The position numbers were made by a program, and so were the translations under genes. 64,000 nt of DNA from Haloplanus rubicundus (lineage in GTDB: Archaea > Halobacteriota > Halobacteria > Halobacteriales > Haloferacaceae), in the NCBI RefSeq assembly GCF_003342675.1, contig NZ_CP031148.1, forward strand, positions 1-64,000, written 5' to 3'. This document shows, one piece after another, positions 42,071 through 50,777 of the stretch. Within the stretch, counting starts at the first letter, position 1. Each line of letters opens with the position of its first letter. Under the pieces are notes generated by a model. The model did not search any database, was not told the DNA's origin, and was given only the letters and a program-made list of their open reading frames with translations.

Positions 42071-42934
42071 TTAGGGCTCTGCCTCGACCGCGGTCACGAA
42101 CTCGCGGAGGTCGGCCGGGTCCACGTCGATCCCCTGCCGGGTGAAAAACGAAGCGACGTTCCGGCAGTCCCGCGCCAGGAAGTCGTCGGCGTTCGGGTGA
42201 TGAACCGTCACCGCCTGCCCGAGGTCGATCACCACCAGTTCGCCGTCGTGGATGATCAGGTTGTACTCCGAGAGGTCGCCGTGGACCAACCCCGCGCCGT
42301 AGAGCCGGCGCATGTACTCGCGGACCACCTCGAACGCCGTCTCGGGGTTCTCGACGTTCACTTCCGCCAATCGCCGGGCACGCTCTTCGACCAGCCCCAC
42401 CAGCTCCATCACGAGGACGTTCCGCTCGACGGCGATGGGCTCCGGCACCCGGACCCCGGCCTGCCGCGCCCGGCGCAGGTTCGCGAACTCCTTTTTCGTC
42501 CACGCCAGCACCACCTTCTTCTTGTCCGAGCCGATCCCCTCGAACCGCGGGTCGCCTTCGAGGTACGCCCGCATCTCCTGGAAGTTCGAGGCGTTGATGC
42601 GGTAGATCTTCACCGCCACGTCGCGGTCGTCCGCGCCGAGGGCTTCGTAGACGTTGGCCTCCTTCCCCGTCGATATCGGTCCGCCGAACGCGTCGATGTA
42701 GCCGTCCTGCACCAGCTTGTAGATGGCCGCGAAGGTGGCGTCGTCGAACACCGACTGCTCCACCTTGAACTGGTCGGCGTCCTTCAGACGCTTGCGGAAT
42801 TCGGCGAACTCGCGGTCCCGTTTTCTGGCGATGCGATCCGCTTCGGTGTCGGAGACGTCGATCTCCTCCCACTCGTCGCCGAAGTCCTCGCCCTCGCCCT
42901 CCTCGGGATCGAGCAGACCGTACTCCTCTGTCAT
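42071..42934 (-). CDS. rio1: RIO1-family serine protein kinase
   Basis: A 287-residue atypical kinase of 40S/30S ribosome maturation. The nucleotide loop is GGPISTGKEANVYEA (about residue 81-95), the catalytic loop is LVHGDLSEYNLIIHDG and the metal-binding site is VVIDLGQAVT. An acidic N-terminus precedes the winged helix (FDDATFAAIYKLVQDGYIDA). It is co-oriented with the KH gene. The eIF1A gene that often precedes rio1 in haloarchaea is not present; a repeat element occupies the upstream space. Confidence 0.95.
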   Translation of the reverse strand: MTEEYGLLDPEEGEGEDFGDEWEEIDVSDTEADRIARKRDREFAEFRKRLKDADQFKVEQSVFDDATFAAIYKLVQDGYIDAFGGPISTGKEANVYEALGADDRDVAVKIYRINASNFQEMRAYLEGDPRFEGIGSDKKKVVLAWTKKEFANLRRARQAGVRVPEPIAVERNVLVMELVGLVEERARRLAEVNVENPETAFEVVREYMRRLYGAGLVHGDLSEYNLIIHDGELVVIDLGQAVTVHHPNADDFLARDCRNVASFFTRQGIDVDPADLREFVTAVEAEP

Positions 42935-43020
42935 CTAGGTCGGCGTACGCGGGCGAGGGGGAAAAGCGTGGGTATCGGCTAGTAGTAGATGGAATCTGAA
43001 CCGGTGAAGTGGCAACTGGA

Positions 43021-43391
43021 ACCACCTCGAAAGCCCCCGCCGTCTCGACTCCCGGGACTCGTTGCGGTCCTCGGCCTCCGGCCTGCGGTCCTTACGTCGT
43101 CCGGGTTCGCGGAAAGACTCGCTGCGCTCGTCTTTCCTGCCATCCGCTCGCTTCGCTCGCGGAGACGCCGAGACGGTGGCCCCTTTCAGTCCCACCCACG
43201 TCGGCTGGCCAATCAGCCGCATCGGGTGGGACTGAAAGGGGCGAGTCGTCATCGGGCGGCGAAGCCGCCCGATTGCCCGAGGGAGCTTCGCTCCCTCGCT
43301 GCTGGGGGAAGGCGGGCGACGCAAGCACCGCAGCGAAGCGAGGAGCGCAGCGAGCCCCCCGAGCCCAGCGACTCGGGGCTTTCGAGGTGGT
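43021..43391. repeat. 371-bp nested inverted-repeat element
   Basis: Outer perfect 17-bp arms accacctcgaaagcccc (43021-43037) and ggggctttcgaggtggt (43375-43391) enclose a series of hairpins: 43111-43137 (ggaaagac/gtctttcc), 43144-43162 (ccgctcg/cgagcgg type), 43179-43242 (perfect 19-bp arms gcccctttcagtcccaccc/gggtgggactgaaaggggc), 43254-43270 and 43279-43297. No convincing protein gene lies inside. Haloarchaeal chromosomes carry similar palindrome-rich non-coding blocks; origin and mobility are unknown. Confidence 0.85.
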
Positions 43392-43478
43392 GACGGAATC
43401 GACGAGATCCGATCCATAATCTGCGTTCGAGACTGGTGACCGTCGCGCTTATCCACCCCGCTCCACAACCGACCGTTC

Positions 43479-44549
43479 ATGCGTCCCGACCCGCTGTACG
43501 CCCGGTATCCGTTCTTCCGCGCCGCCCGCGAGGCGGTCCAGCGGGCGGACATCTCGCCCCCGCGGCTGGTCACCGAGGGCGACCCCGCCGTCGAGCGCGC
43601 CCGCGAACGCGTCGAGCGCGCGCTCATGTCCGGCACCGTCGAATCGGAGACGCCCGGGCGCTGGAGTGACCGCGACGAACTCCTCTCCTATCCCATCGCG
43701 CGCATCCTCGTCTCGTTGGTCGACGTACGCGCCGCCGTCGAGAAGTACGCCGAGGCGGAGGCCGAGACGGCGTTCGAGCGCCTCACCGCCGACCTGGAGG
43801 CCGACGACGCGGCACTCCGGAGCGTCTCGACGCCCCGCGCCGACCTCGGGACGGTCCTCGACGAGTTCGACCTCGACGGGGCGGTCCGGCGGGTCGACGG
43901 CGACCGGGGCCGCGCCGGCTACCGGATCGACGTGACCGCGTACCTCCGCCTCGCCGACCCCGACTGGGGCGACGGCTGGCGACTCGTCAACCGTGACCTC
44001 GCCGACGGAACGGTGCCCGTCGACGACGCGGAACTCACCCGCCTGCTCCGGGAGGCGGTCCGCCGCCGGGTCGCCGACGGCCTCCCCTTCGAGGTGCGGG
44101 GGAGTTCGGGCGGTGACGCCATCGCGGACGCGCTGGCCGAGGACGTGGCCACCCTCCGTGACCGCCTCGCGGAGCGCGAACGCCTCCCGGACGTGGACGC
44201 CGTCGTCCCCGCGCAGTTCCCCCCCTGTATGCAGGCGTTGCTGGAGGACGACGAGGACCCCCTCGACCCCCACGCCGCCTTCGCGGCCACCGCCTTCCTC
44301 GTCTCGCTGGGCCTCGACGCCGACGCCATCGCCGAGCGGTGGCCCGTCCTCGACGACGGCTCGCTGTCCTACCGGGCGACGGTGCTCGACGACCGCGGGG
44401 GGAGCCAGTACCCCGCGCCTTCGTGTGCGACGATGCAGACGTTCGGCGACTGCGTGAACCCCGACGAGCGCTGTGAGACTATCGACCACCCGCTCCGCTA
44501 CTACGCGGCGGCCGTCGCGGACGCCGACGCCGACGCGAACGCGGACTGA
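43479..44549 (+). CDS. priL: DNA primase large subunit PriL
   Basis: A 356-residue archaeal primase regulatory subunit that primes replication with PriS. The N-terminus MRPDPLYARYPFFRAAREAV is typical. The four cysteines of the C-terminal 4Fe-4S domain are visible as PPCMQALLED, then PSCATMQTFGDC and DERC. Length matches haloarchaeal PriL. The catalytic subunit gene is not in this window. Confidence 0.95.
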   Translation: MRPDPLYARYPFFRAAREAVQRADISPPRLVTEGDPAVERARERVERALMSGTVESETPGRWSDRDELLSYPIARILVSLVDVRAAVEKYAEAEAETAFERLTADLEADDAALRSVSTPRADLGTVLDEFDLDGAVRRVDGDRGRAGYRIDVTAYLRLADPDWGDGWRLVNRDLADGTVPVDDAELTRLLREAVRRRVADGLPFEVRGSSGGDAIADALAEDVATLRDRLAERERLPDVDAVVPAQFPPCMQALLEDDEDPLDPHAAFAATAFLVSLGLDADAIAERWPVLDDGSLSYRATVLDDRGGSQYPAPSCATMQTFGDCVNPDERCETIDHPLRYYAAAVADADADANAD

Positions 44550-44587
44550 CGGTCGGCGACCGGCGGGGAGGACGGAGGAGACCCGCC

Positions 44588-44785
44588 TCAGTCGGAGAGA
44601 AGGAAGCCGACGACGGCCATCAGGAGGATGAACAGGACGATAGCGCCGACGAGCGCCAGCCCGCCGGCCGACCCCAGCCCACCGTCGTTGAACGTGGTGC
44701 CGATGCCGACGACGAAGGCGACGAAAACCCCCACCGCGGCGACGGAGATGGCGATTTTCCGGACCATCCCCTCTTCGAGTTCCAT
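44588..44785 (-). CDS. Small two-helix membrane protein
   Basis: A 65-residue protein beginning MELEEGMVRKIAISVAAVGV, with two membrane helices (IAISVAAVGVFVAFVVGIG and GLALVGAIVLFILLMAVVGF) joined by a Gly-rich loop. It is convergent to priL, a common haloarchaeal neighbour. Function unknown. The ATG at 44785 places the first helix correctly. Confidence 0.8.
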   Translation of the reverse strand: MELEEGMVRKIAISVAAVGVFVAFVVGIGTTFNDGGLGSAGGLALVGAIVLFILLMAVVGFLLSD

Positions 44786-44934
44786 ATGCGGGCATCCGCC
44801 GGCCTCCTCAAAAGGGCTTCGATGAGACGACGCCCCCCGATCAGGCCGTATTCTCCGGACAGGCCGCCCGAAACGAGGGTTTAGATGTATCGAGCACCAA
44901 GGACGGGTACCGGAGCGACGGTCGCTCCACACCC

Positions 44935-45624
44935 ATGACGCACCCAGCACACACACCCGCGTCACTGCCGGCGACCCGCTCGAAGACCACGTTCCCCGCC
45001 GCCGGAACGACGGGCCGCGCCAGGCGCGCCCGCGTCGAACCCATGGCGGTCCGCCCGCTCCGCGACGGCCGCTACGCCGTCGAGACGGCGGGCGGCACGT
45101 ACGTCGTCGACCCCGACGCGCACACCTGTACCTGTCCCGATCACCAGCTCCGCGGCGCCCGGTGTAAGCACCGCCGCCGGGTCGCCCTCGAGGTGACGGC
45201 GGGGCTCGTGCCGCCGCCCGGGAAACGCACCGCCGTCTGTGCGGTCTGTGGCGGGCGCACGTTCGTCCCCACGGCGTTCAGCGGCCCGGCACTCTGTCCG
45301 CGCCACGACCACCGAGTGGGCGCGCTCGTCCGTGATCGGGAGACGGGCGACCGCCTCGTCGTCGTCGGCGCGGCCGGCGAGCGCGCCGACCGGGTCGAGA
45401 CGGCGGAGGGGCGACTCGTCGCCGACTACCCCACCAACGCCGACTACGGCTCCCACGAACCCGTCTTCTGGGTCGTCTACCTCGACTCCCTCGGCCGTGA
45501 CGGCGACGTGCGGCGCTACGCCTTCCCGGCGTCACGGCTGCAGCGGATCGACTCCGAGGGCGCGACCCACCCGGACGCCGGCCCGACCCCCACGGACGGC
45601 GCGGCGTCGACGACGACCGCCTAG
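44935..45624 (+). CDS. SWIM zinc-finger protein
   Basis: A 229-residue protein with a SWIM finger ([15 protein letters not shown], Cys-x-Cys-x(n)-Cys-x-His, about residues 63-77) that binds zinc and probably DNA or protein. A second Cys cluster follows ([11 protein letters not shown] with CPRHDH), then a beta-rich part and an Ala/Thr-rich tail. The start may be at the internal ATG coding [13 protein letters not shown], residue 37; the first 36 residues lack conservation by eye. It converges on hjc. Confidence 0.82.
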   Translation: MTHPAHTPASLPATRSKTTFPAAGTTGRARRARVEPMAVRPLRDGRYAVETAGGTYVVDPDAHTCTCPDHQLRGARCKHRRRVALEVTAGLVPPPGKRTAVCAVCGGRTFVPTAFSGPALCPRHDHRVGALVRDRETGDRLVVVGAAGERADRVETAEGRLVADYPTNADYGSHEPVFWVVYLDSLGRDGDVRRYAFPASRLQRIDSEGATHPDAGPTPTDGAASTTTA

Positions 45625-46043
45625 GGGTCGTCGAGACGCGCCTGCGTCGAGTGGCCGACGAGTTCGTCCAGATCCTCCCCCTCGGCCAGCGCCGTCTCCT
45701 TTTTCACCCGGTAGTTGCCGCCGTCGGTGACGTGCAGGTCGCCGGGGTGGAAGAAGTACCAGTCCTCGCGGTCGAATCGGGCGGCGACCCGTGCCTTCGC
45801 GCCGAAGTTGCGGGCGAAGTAGATGAGGGATTCGACCTCCTCGCCCGAGAGGTAGATGGGGTCGCCGGCGGACGACTTCGCCTCGATGGCGTAGAACTGC
45901 TCGCCGTCGCCGGCGAGCACGTCCGGCAGGTCACGCTCGGTGGCGCTCCCGCTCGCGGGGGCGCGCATCACCGCGAAACCCGCCGCGTCGAGTTCGTTGA
46001 CGAGTTCGCGCTCCCGGCGGTCCCCCTTGCGGTTCGCGGACAT
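45621..46043 (-). CDS. hjc: Holliday junction resolvase Hjc
   Basis: A 140-residue archaeal Hjc nuclease that resolves four-way junctions. The start [19 protein letters not shown] has the active-site Glu; [20 protein letters not shown] supplies the catalytic Asp and the Glu-x-Lys pair (about residues 39-58). It ends with a four-base overlap with the SWIM gene. Confidence 0.95.
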   Translation of the reverse strand: MSANRKGDRRERELVNELDAAGFAVMRAPASGSATERDLPDVLAGDGEQFYAIEAKSSAGDPIYLSGEEVESLIYFARNFGAKARVAARFDREDWYFFHPGDLHVTDGGNYRVKKETALAEGEDLDELVGHSTQARLDDP

Positions 46044-46089
46044 ACGAACGACTGGGCGGTGGCGGGTTATAAAGAGCCGGTCGGCGGGC

Positions 46090-47370
46090 TCAGGTCCCGT
46101 GATCCCACGAGTCCAGATACTCGCGCTGATCGTCGCTCAGGTCGTCGATGGCGATGCCCTCGGCGTCGAGTTTCACCTCGGCCACCTCGCGGTCGAGGCG
46201 GTCCGGCACCTCGTGGACGCCCGCGTCGTAGGCGTCGGGGTTCGCGGCGAGTTCGCGCACGCAGACGGCCTGTACGCCGAAGCTCTGGTCCATCACCTCG
46301 ACGGGGTGGCCCATCGAGAGCGGGCCGGCGAGGTTGACGAGTCGCCCCTCGGCGAGCACGTTCAGCCGACGGCCGTCCGGGAGTTCGTACTCTTCGACGC
46401 CCTCGCGGACCTCACGGGTCGAGTCGGCCATCTCGGCGAGTTCCTCCAGATTGATCTCCACGTCGAAGTGGCCGGCGTTGGCCAGCAGGACGCCGTCCCC
46501 CATCTCCTCGAAGTCCTCGCGGGTGATCACGTCGCGGTTGCCCGTCGTCGTCACGAACACGTCGCCCTCGCTCGCGGCCTCGTGCATCGGCATCACCGCG
46601 TGGCCCTCCATGTGGGCTTCGAGGGCGCGGCGGGGGTCGACCTCCGTGACGATCACGTCGGCGTTCATGCCCGCGGCCTTCTTCGCGACGCCGCGACCGC
46701 AGTAGCCGTAGCCGCCGACGACGACCGTCTTGCCCGCGATGGAGAGGTTGGTCGTCATGGCGATGTTCGTGAGTGCGGACTCGCCGGTGCCGTGGACGTT
46801 GTCGAACAGCGTCTTCATCGGCGTGTCGTTGACGGCGAACATCGGGTACTTCAGCGCGCCGTCGTCGGCCATCGAGCGCAGGCGGTGGACGCCGGTCGTC
46901 GTCTCCTCGCACCCACCTTTCAGCTGCGGGATCAGGTTGGGGTGTTCGTCGTGGATGTGGGTCACCATGTCGGCGCCGTCGTCGACGGTGATGGTGGGAT
47001 CGACGCCGACGACGGCCTCGATGGCGTCGTAGTACTCGTCGGTGTCGACGCCGTGGGCGGCATAGGAGGTGACGCCGTCGACGGCGTGGAGCGCCGCGCT
47101 CACGTCGTCCTGACTGGAGAGGGGGTTACAGCCGGTGATGGCCACTTCCGCGCCGCCGACGGCGAGGAGTTCGACGAGGACGGCCGTCTTGGCCTCGACG
47201 TGCATCGCCATCGCGATTCGCTCGCCGGCGAGGGGTTGCTCTGCTTCGAAGTCCTCGCGGAGCGCGGCGAGGATGGGCATGTGTGCCTCCGCCCAGTCCA
47301 TCTTCCGACGCCCCTCGGCGCGGGCCGTATCGGGGTCGTCGAGTCGCTCGGCTATCGTGGGTGCGGTCAT
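46090..47370 (-). CDS. ahcY: Adenosylhomocysteinase
   Basis: A 426-residue NAD-dependent enzyme that splits S-adenosylhomocysteine into adenosine and homocysteine. Recognisable blocks are [59 protein letters not shown] and the NAD loop [19 protein letters not shown]. The start [10 protein letters not shown] is at 47370; a longer in-frame extension overlaps the hairpin leader and is rejected. The neighbouring MTA/SAH deaminase gene at 48765 works on the same metabolite. Confidence 0.96.
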   Translation of the reverse strand: MTAPTIAERLDDPDTARAEGRRKMDWAEAHMPILAALREDFEAEQPLAGERIAMAMHVEAKTAVLVELLAVGGAEVAITGCNPLSSQDDVSAALHAVDGVTSYAAHGVDTDEYYDAIEAVVGVDPTITVDDGADMVTHIHDEHPNLIPQLKGGCEETTTGVHRLRSMADDGALKYPMFAVNDTPMKTLFDNVHGTGESALTNIAMTTNLSIAGKTVVVGGYGYCGRGVAKKAAGMNADVIVTEVDPRRALEAHMEGHAVMPMHEAASEGDVFVTTTGNRDVITREDFEEMGDGVLLANAGHFDVEINLEELAEMADSTREVREGVEEYELPDGRRLNVLAEGRLVNLAGPLSMGHPVEVMDQSFGVQAVCVRELAANPDAYDAGVHEVPDRLDREVAEVKLDAEGIAIDDLSDDQREYLDSWDHGT

Positions 47371-47419
47371 ACGTCCCGTAGCGGGAGGCGTGGCAAAACG
47401 GTACCGTCTCGAGCGTCGG

Positions 47420-47456
47420 AGAGCGGGCCGCCGCCGAGTCGGCGGCAGCCCGCTCT
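47420..47456. promoter_or_regulatory. Strong hairpin in the ahcY leader region
   Basis: agagcgggc pairs with gcccgctct (47420-47428 and 47448-47456) and an inner cgccgcc/ggcggc pair extends the stem to about 15 pairs around a five-base loop. It lies 50-86 bases before the ahcY ATG. Adjacent gacccgc motifs at about 47466 and 47520 form an imperfect duplication with a period of about 54 bases. It may be a regulatory leader or terminator. Confidence 0.5.
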
Positions 47457-47612
47457 TGACGCGTTCGAGACCCGCAGTGGGGTGGGAAAGCCCACTTCGG
47501 GGGGCGCGCTCGACGGGGTCGAGACCCGCGGTGTTGCGGACGCCCACGGTCGGCGGCGGGATAGCCATAGTTTGATACTACCCTCGGTCGGATCGAAGGG
47601 TACGAATCAGTC

Positions 47613-48761
47613 ATGCCAGAGGAGTTCCGCGTGTTACACGTCGACGACGACGCGGCCCAACTCGACCTGACGGCCGACTGCCTCGAACGGGCGGACCCTC
47701 GCCTGCAGGTGCTCACCGAGACGAGCGCCAGCGACGCGCTCGATCGTATCGAGGCGGCGGCGGTCGACGCCGTCGTGAGCGACTATCAGATGCCGGGAAT
47801 GGACGGGCTAGCCTTCCTCGACCGCGTCCGCGACGACTACCCCGACCTCCCGTTCGTCCTCTTTACCGGACAGGGGAGCGAGGAGATCGCGAGCGAGGCC
47901 ATCGCCCGCGGTGTCACCGACTACCTCCAGAAAGAGGGCGGCACCGACCAGTACACCGTCCTCGCGAATCGACTCACGAACGCTATCGAGCGCCGTGAGG
48001 TGGCGGCGAAACTGCGACAGCGCGAAGCCCACCTCCGACAGGCACAGTCGGTAGCGACCCTCGGCAGTTGGTGGACCGACGTCGAATCGGACGAGCTGTA
48101 CTGGTCGGACGAGGTGTACGAAATCTTCGAGGCCGACGAGCGAACGCTGCCGCTCGACCACGAGGCGTTTCTGTCGTACGTCCACCCGGACGATCGGGAG
48201 TTCGTGGAGAAGAAGTGGCTCGCCGCACTGAACGGAGAGTCCTACGACATCGAGCATCGAATCGTCGTCGACGGGGAGACGAAGTGGGTTCGGGAACAGG
48301 CCGAACTCTCCTTCGAAGACGGGACGCCCGTCCGCGCCACGGGCGTCGTACAGGACATCACCGACCGTAAAGAACGGCGCCAGCAACTCCGGGAGACGAA
48401 CCGCCAGCTACAGGCGGTACTCGACACCGTCGACGCCGCCATCTTCACCAAAGAGGTCGACGGCACCTACCGCCTCGCCAACGACACGGCGCGGGAACTT
48501 CTGGGCGTCGACGACGGCGAGATGGTCGGCCGGACGGCGGCGGACCTGTTCCCGGACGCACTCGCCGAGCAGTTCCGTGCGGACGACCGCCGCGTCGTCG
48601 AAACCGGCGAGTCGGTGCGGAAAGAGGAGGAACTGCCGCTCCCCGGCGGCGCCCGGACACACCTCACGATCAAGAGTCCGATCGTCGACGAGGACGGTAA
48701 CGTGACCGGCATCTGTGCCGTCTCGACGGACGTCACCGGCTGGACGGCCGAGAGACGCTGA
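47613..48761 (+). CDS. Response-regulator protein with REC-PAS-PAS domains, no kinase
   Basis: A 382-residue cytoplasmic signalling protein. The receiver domain has the acidic pair in VLHVDDDAAQ, phospho-acceptor Asp in VVSDYQMPGMDG (near 56) and Lys in DYLQKEGG (about 112). Two PAS domains follow (about 140-255 with RIVVDGETKWV, and 265-378 with TYRLANDTARELLG). It ends DVTGWTAERR, where haloarchaeal relatives normally continue into a histidine kinase. The output partner is unknown. It is divergent from ahcY across the hairpin region. Confidence 0.85.
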   Translation: MPEEFRVLHVDDDAAQLDLTADCLERADPRLQVLTETSASDALDRIEAAAVDAVVSDYQMPGMDGLAFLDRVRDDYPDLPFVLFTGQGSEEIASEAIARGVTDYLQKEGGTDQYTVLANRLTNAIERREVAAKLRQREAHLRQAQSVATLGSWWTDVESDELYWSDEVYEIFEADERTLPLDHEAFLSYVHPDDREFVEKKWLAALNGESYDIEHRIVVDGETKWVREQAELSFEDGTPVRATGVVQDITDRKERRQQLRETNRQLQAVLDTVDAAIFTKEVDGTYRLANDTARELLGVDDGEMVGRTAADLFPDALAEQFRADDRRVVETGESVRKEEELPLPGGARTHLTIKSPIVDEDGNVTGICAVSTDVTGWTAERR

Positions 48762-48764
48762 CGG

Positions 48765-50057
48765 TCAGACGCCCGCTCGCTCCAGCAACCCGTCGGCCCG
48801 CGCCGCCGCCCGCTCCATCACCGCCGCCTCGTCGAGCGTCAACACCTCGCGGTCACGCATCAGCACCTCGCCGTCACAGACCGTGTGGCGCACGTCGGAC
48901 CCGCGGGCGGCGTAGGCGAGGTGGCTCACGAGGTCGTGTTCGGGCGTCAGATGCGGCGCGTCGAGGTCGATCACCGCGAGGTCGGCCCTGGCACCGGCCT
49001 CGATCCGGCCGGCGTTCAGGCCCAGTACGTCGGCGCCGCCGGCCGTCGCCATCGACACGGCGTCGGGGGCGGCGACGGCGCTCGCGTCGCCGGCGGCGAG
49101 TTTCCCGAGCATCGCCGCGTCCCGCAGTTCGTCGAAGAGGTCGAGGTCGTTGTTCGAGGCGGCGCCGTCGGTGCCGAGACCGACCGGGACACCTGAATCG
49201 AGAAGCCGCTGGACCGGCGCCATTCCCGAGGCGAGTTTCATGTTCGACGCCGGGCAGTGGACGACGCCCGTCCCCGTCCGGGCGAGCAGATCGATCTCCC
49301 GGTCGTCGAGGTGGACGCCGTGGGCGAAGAAGTCGGACTCGGTACAGAGGCCGAGGTCACGCGCCCACTCGACGGGGCGCTGGCCGCGCTCCTCGACGAT
49401 CGGTTCCACCTCGTCGAGCGTCTCGTTGGCGTGGTAGTGGACCGGGACGCCGGCGTCGTGGGCCTCCGCCGCCGCCAGTTCCAGCAACTCGGGCGTGACG
49501 GTGGTGAGGCTGTGGGGCATCACCGCCGTCGAGATTCGCCCGTCCGCGGCGCCGTCGAGTTGCCGCGCCATCGCGACCGACTCCTCGATATCCGCGCGGG
49601 CGGCCGCGCCGTCCTTGCCCGCCGAGATGGCGCCGTGACCCAGCATCGCCCGCATCCCCGCCCGCTCCACCACGTCCGCGGTGCGGTCGATTTCGAAGTA
49701 CATGTCGGCGAAGGTCGTCGTCCCGGATCTGATCATCTCGAGGACCCCCAGCGCGGCGCCGGCCTCGATGTCCTCGGGTTCGAGCGCCGCCTCCACCGGC
49801 CAGATGTCCTCCCGGAGCCACGCGTCCAGGGATTTGTCGTCGGCGTGGCCGCGCAGGAGCGTCATGGCGACGTGAGTGTGGGCGTTCACCAGTCCGGGCA
49901 TCACCAGGTCGCCGTCGGCGTCGAGTTCGTCGTCGCCGGCGAGTTCGGCACCGAGTTCGACGATGTCGCCCGCCTCGCGGTCGACCAGCACGTCCGCCTC
50001 GGTGACGGTCATGTCCGAGCGGAGGATGCGCCCGCCGCGGATCGCAAGCGTAGCCAT
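48765..50057 (-). CDS. mtaD: 5-methylthioadenosine/S-adenosylhomocysteine deaminase
   Basis: A 430-residue amidohydrolase of the TrzA/MtaD type. Metal ligands are seen in VNAHTHVAMTLLRG, HYHANET and GLGTDGAASNNDLDL, with HGVHLDDREI between them. It would deaminate MTA or SAH to inosyl products, feeding the SAH-recycling carried out by ahcY 1.4 kb away. Guanine deaminase-like relatives cannot be ruled out by eye, but the length and motifs fit MtaD. It is convergent with the REC-PAS gene. Confidence 0.88.
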   Translation of the reverse strand: MATLAIRGGRILRSDMTVTEADVLVDREAGDIVELGAELAGDDELDADGDLVMPGLVNAHTHVAMTLLRGHADDKSLDAWLREDIWPVEAALEPEDIEAGAALGVLEMIRSGTTTFADMYFEIDRTADVVERAGMRAMLGHGAISAGKDGAAARADIEESVAMARQLDGAADGRISTAVMPHSLTTVTPELLELAAAEAHDAGVPVHYHANETLDEVEPIVEERGQRPVEWARDLGLCTESDFFAHGVHLDDREIDLLARTGTGVVHCPASNMKLASGMAPVQRLLDSGVPVGLGTDGAASNNDLDLFDELRDAAMLGKLAAGDASAVAAPDAVSMATAGGADVLGLNAGRIEAGARADLAVIDLDAPHLTPEHDLVSHLAYAARGSDVRHTVCDGEVLMRDREVLTLDEAAVMERAAARADGLLERAGV

Positions 50058-50138
50058 GTTCCACCCTCGCCGCCGCCCGGGTTAAGCCCCCGGGGTTCGG
50101 TGAAAAGACGTTTAGCCGTCGCGACGGGATTGCCACCG

Positions 50139-50777
50139 ATGCCCTCCATCACGCGCAGACGCGCCCTCTCCGGAGCAGTCGCGCTCCTGACCGGCTTCGC
50201 CGGCTGTTCCGGCGAGTCGTCGTCGAGTTCGAGTTATCCGCCCGACCCGACCGGCAACATCGAGTTGAACCCCGAATCGTACACCCTGCGGAACTCCGAG
50301 CGTGCGCCGACCGTCTGGACCGGCGAGCGGCCGACGCCGCACGAGGACGAAGAGCGCGTCCACCGCCGCCACCACCTGTTCGTCACGAGCGCCGACGAGG
50401 CCGCTGCCGTCGCCTTCGCCGACGTGGACGGCGCCGCCGACGCCCGCGAGTTCCTCGAGACCACCGACTACGACGCCGCGACGGTGTACGTCGAGCAGCA
50501 ACAGGTCGGAGCGTGTTTCGCGTCGGATCTCTGCTCGGTCCAGTGGTCCGACTCCGACATCCAGACGAACTACGCCCGGCGGTACCGCGACGCCGACGTT
50601 CGCTGTGAGACCGACGACGAGGACGTCCTCGCGGTGCTGATCCGCATTCCCGAGGCGTTCGACCCGAGCGACGTCAGTAGCTACGGGTCGAGTCGTGGGT
50701 CGGGCACCTGCGAACGGGAGAACGAGCGGATTCGCCGGCGCCGCAACGCGAGCGACGACGCGGGAGGCGCCCGATGA
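50139..50777 (+). CDS. Tat lipoprotein, unknown, first gene of a pair
   Basis: A 212-residue protein with a twin-arginine and lipobox signal (ITRRRALSGAVALLTGFAGC). The mature part has a Ser-rich linker, then a domain with three cysteines (GACFASDLCSV and ADVRCETDDED) and a fourth in GSGTCERENE. It is otherwise without recognised family. The next gene overlaps it by four bases (ATGA). Confidence 0.8.
   Translation: MPSITRRRALSGAVALLTGFAGCSGESSSSSSYPPDPTGNIELNPESYTLRNSERAPTVWTGERPTPHEDEERVHRRHHLFVTSADEAAAVAFADVDGAADAREFLETTDYDAATVYVEQQQVGACFASDLCSVQWSDSDIQTNYARRYRDADVRCETDDEDVLAVLIRIPEAFDPSDVSSYGSSRGSGTCERENERIRRRRNASDDAGGAR

Noticed and set aside
43179-43242. Rho-independent-like terminator
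   Set aside because: The 19-bp stem has no following T-run, and it is one of several hairpins inside a larger inverted repeat.
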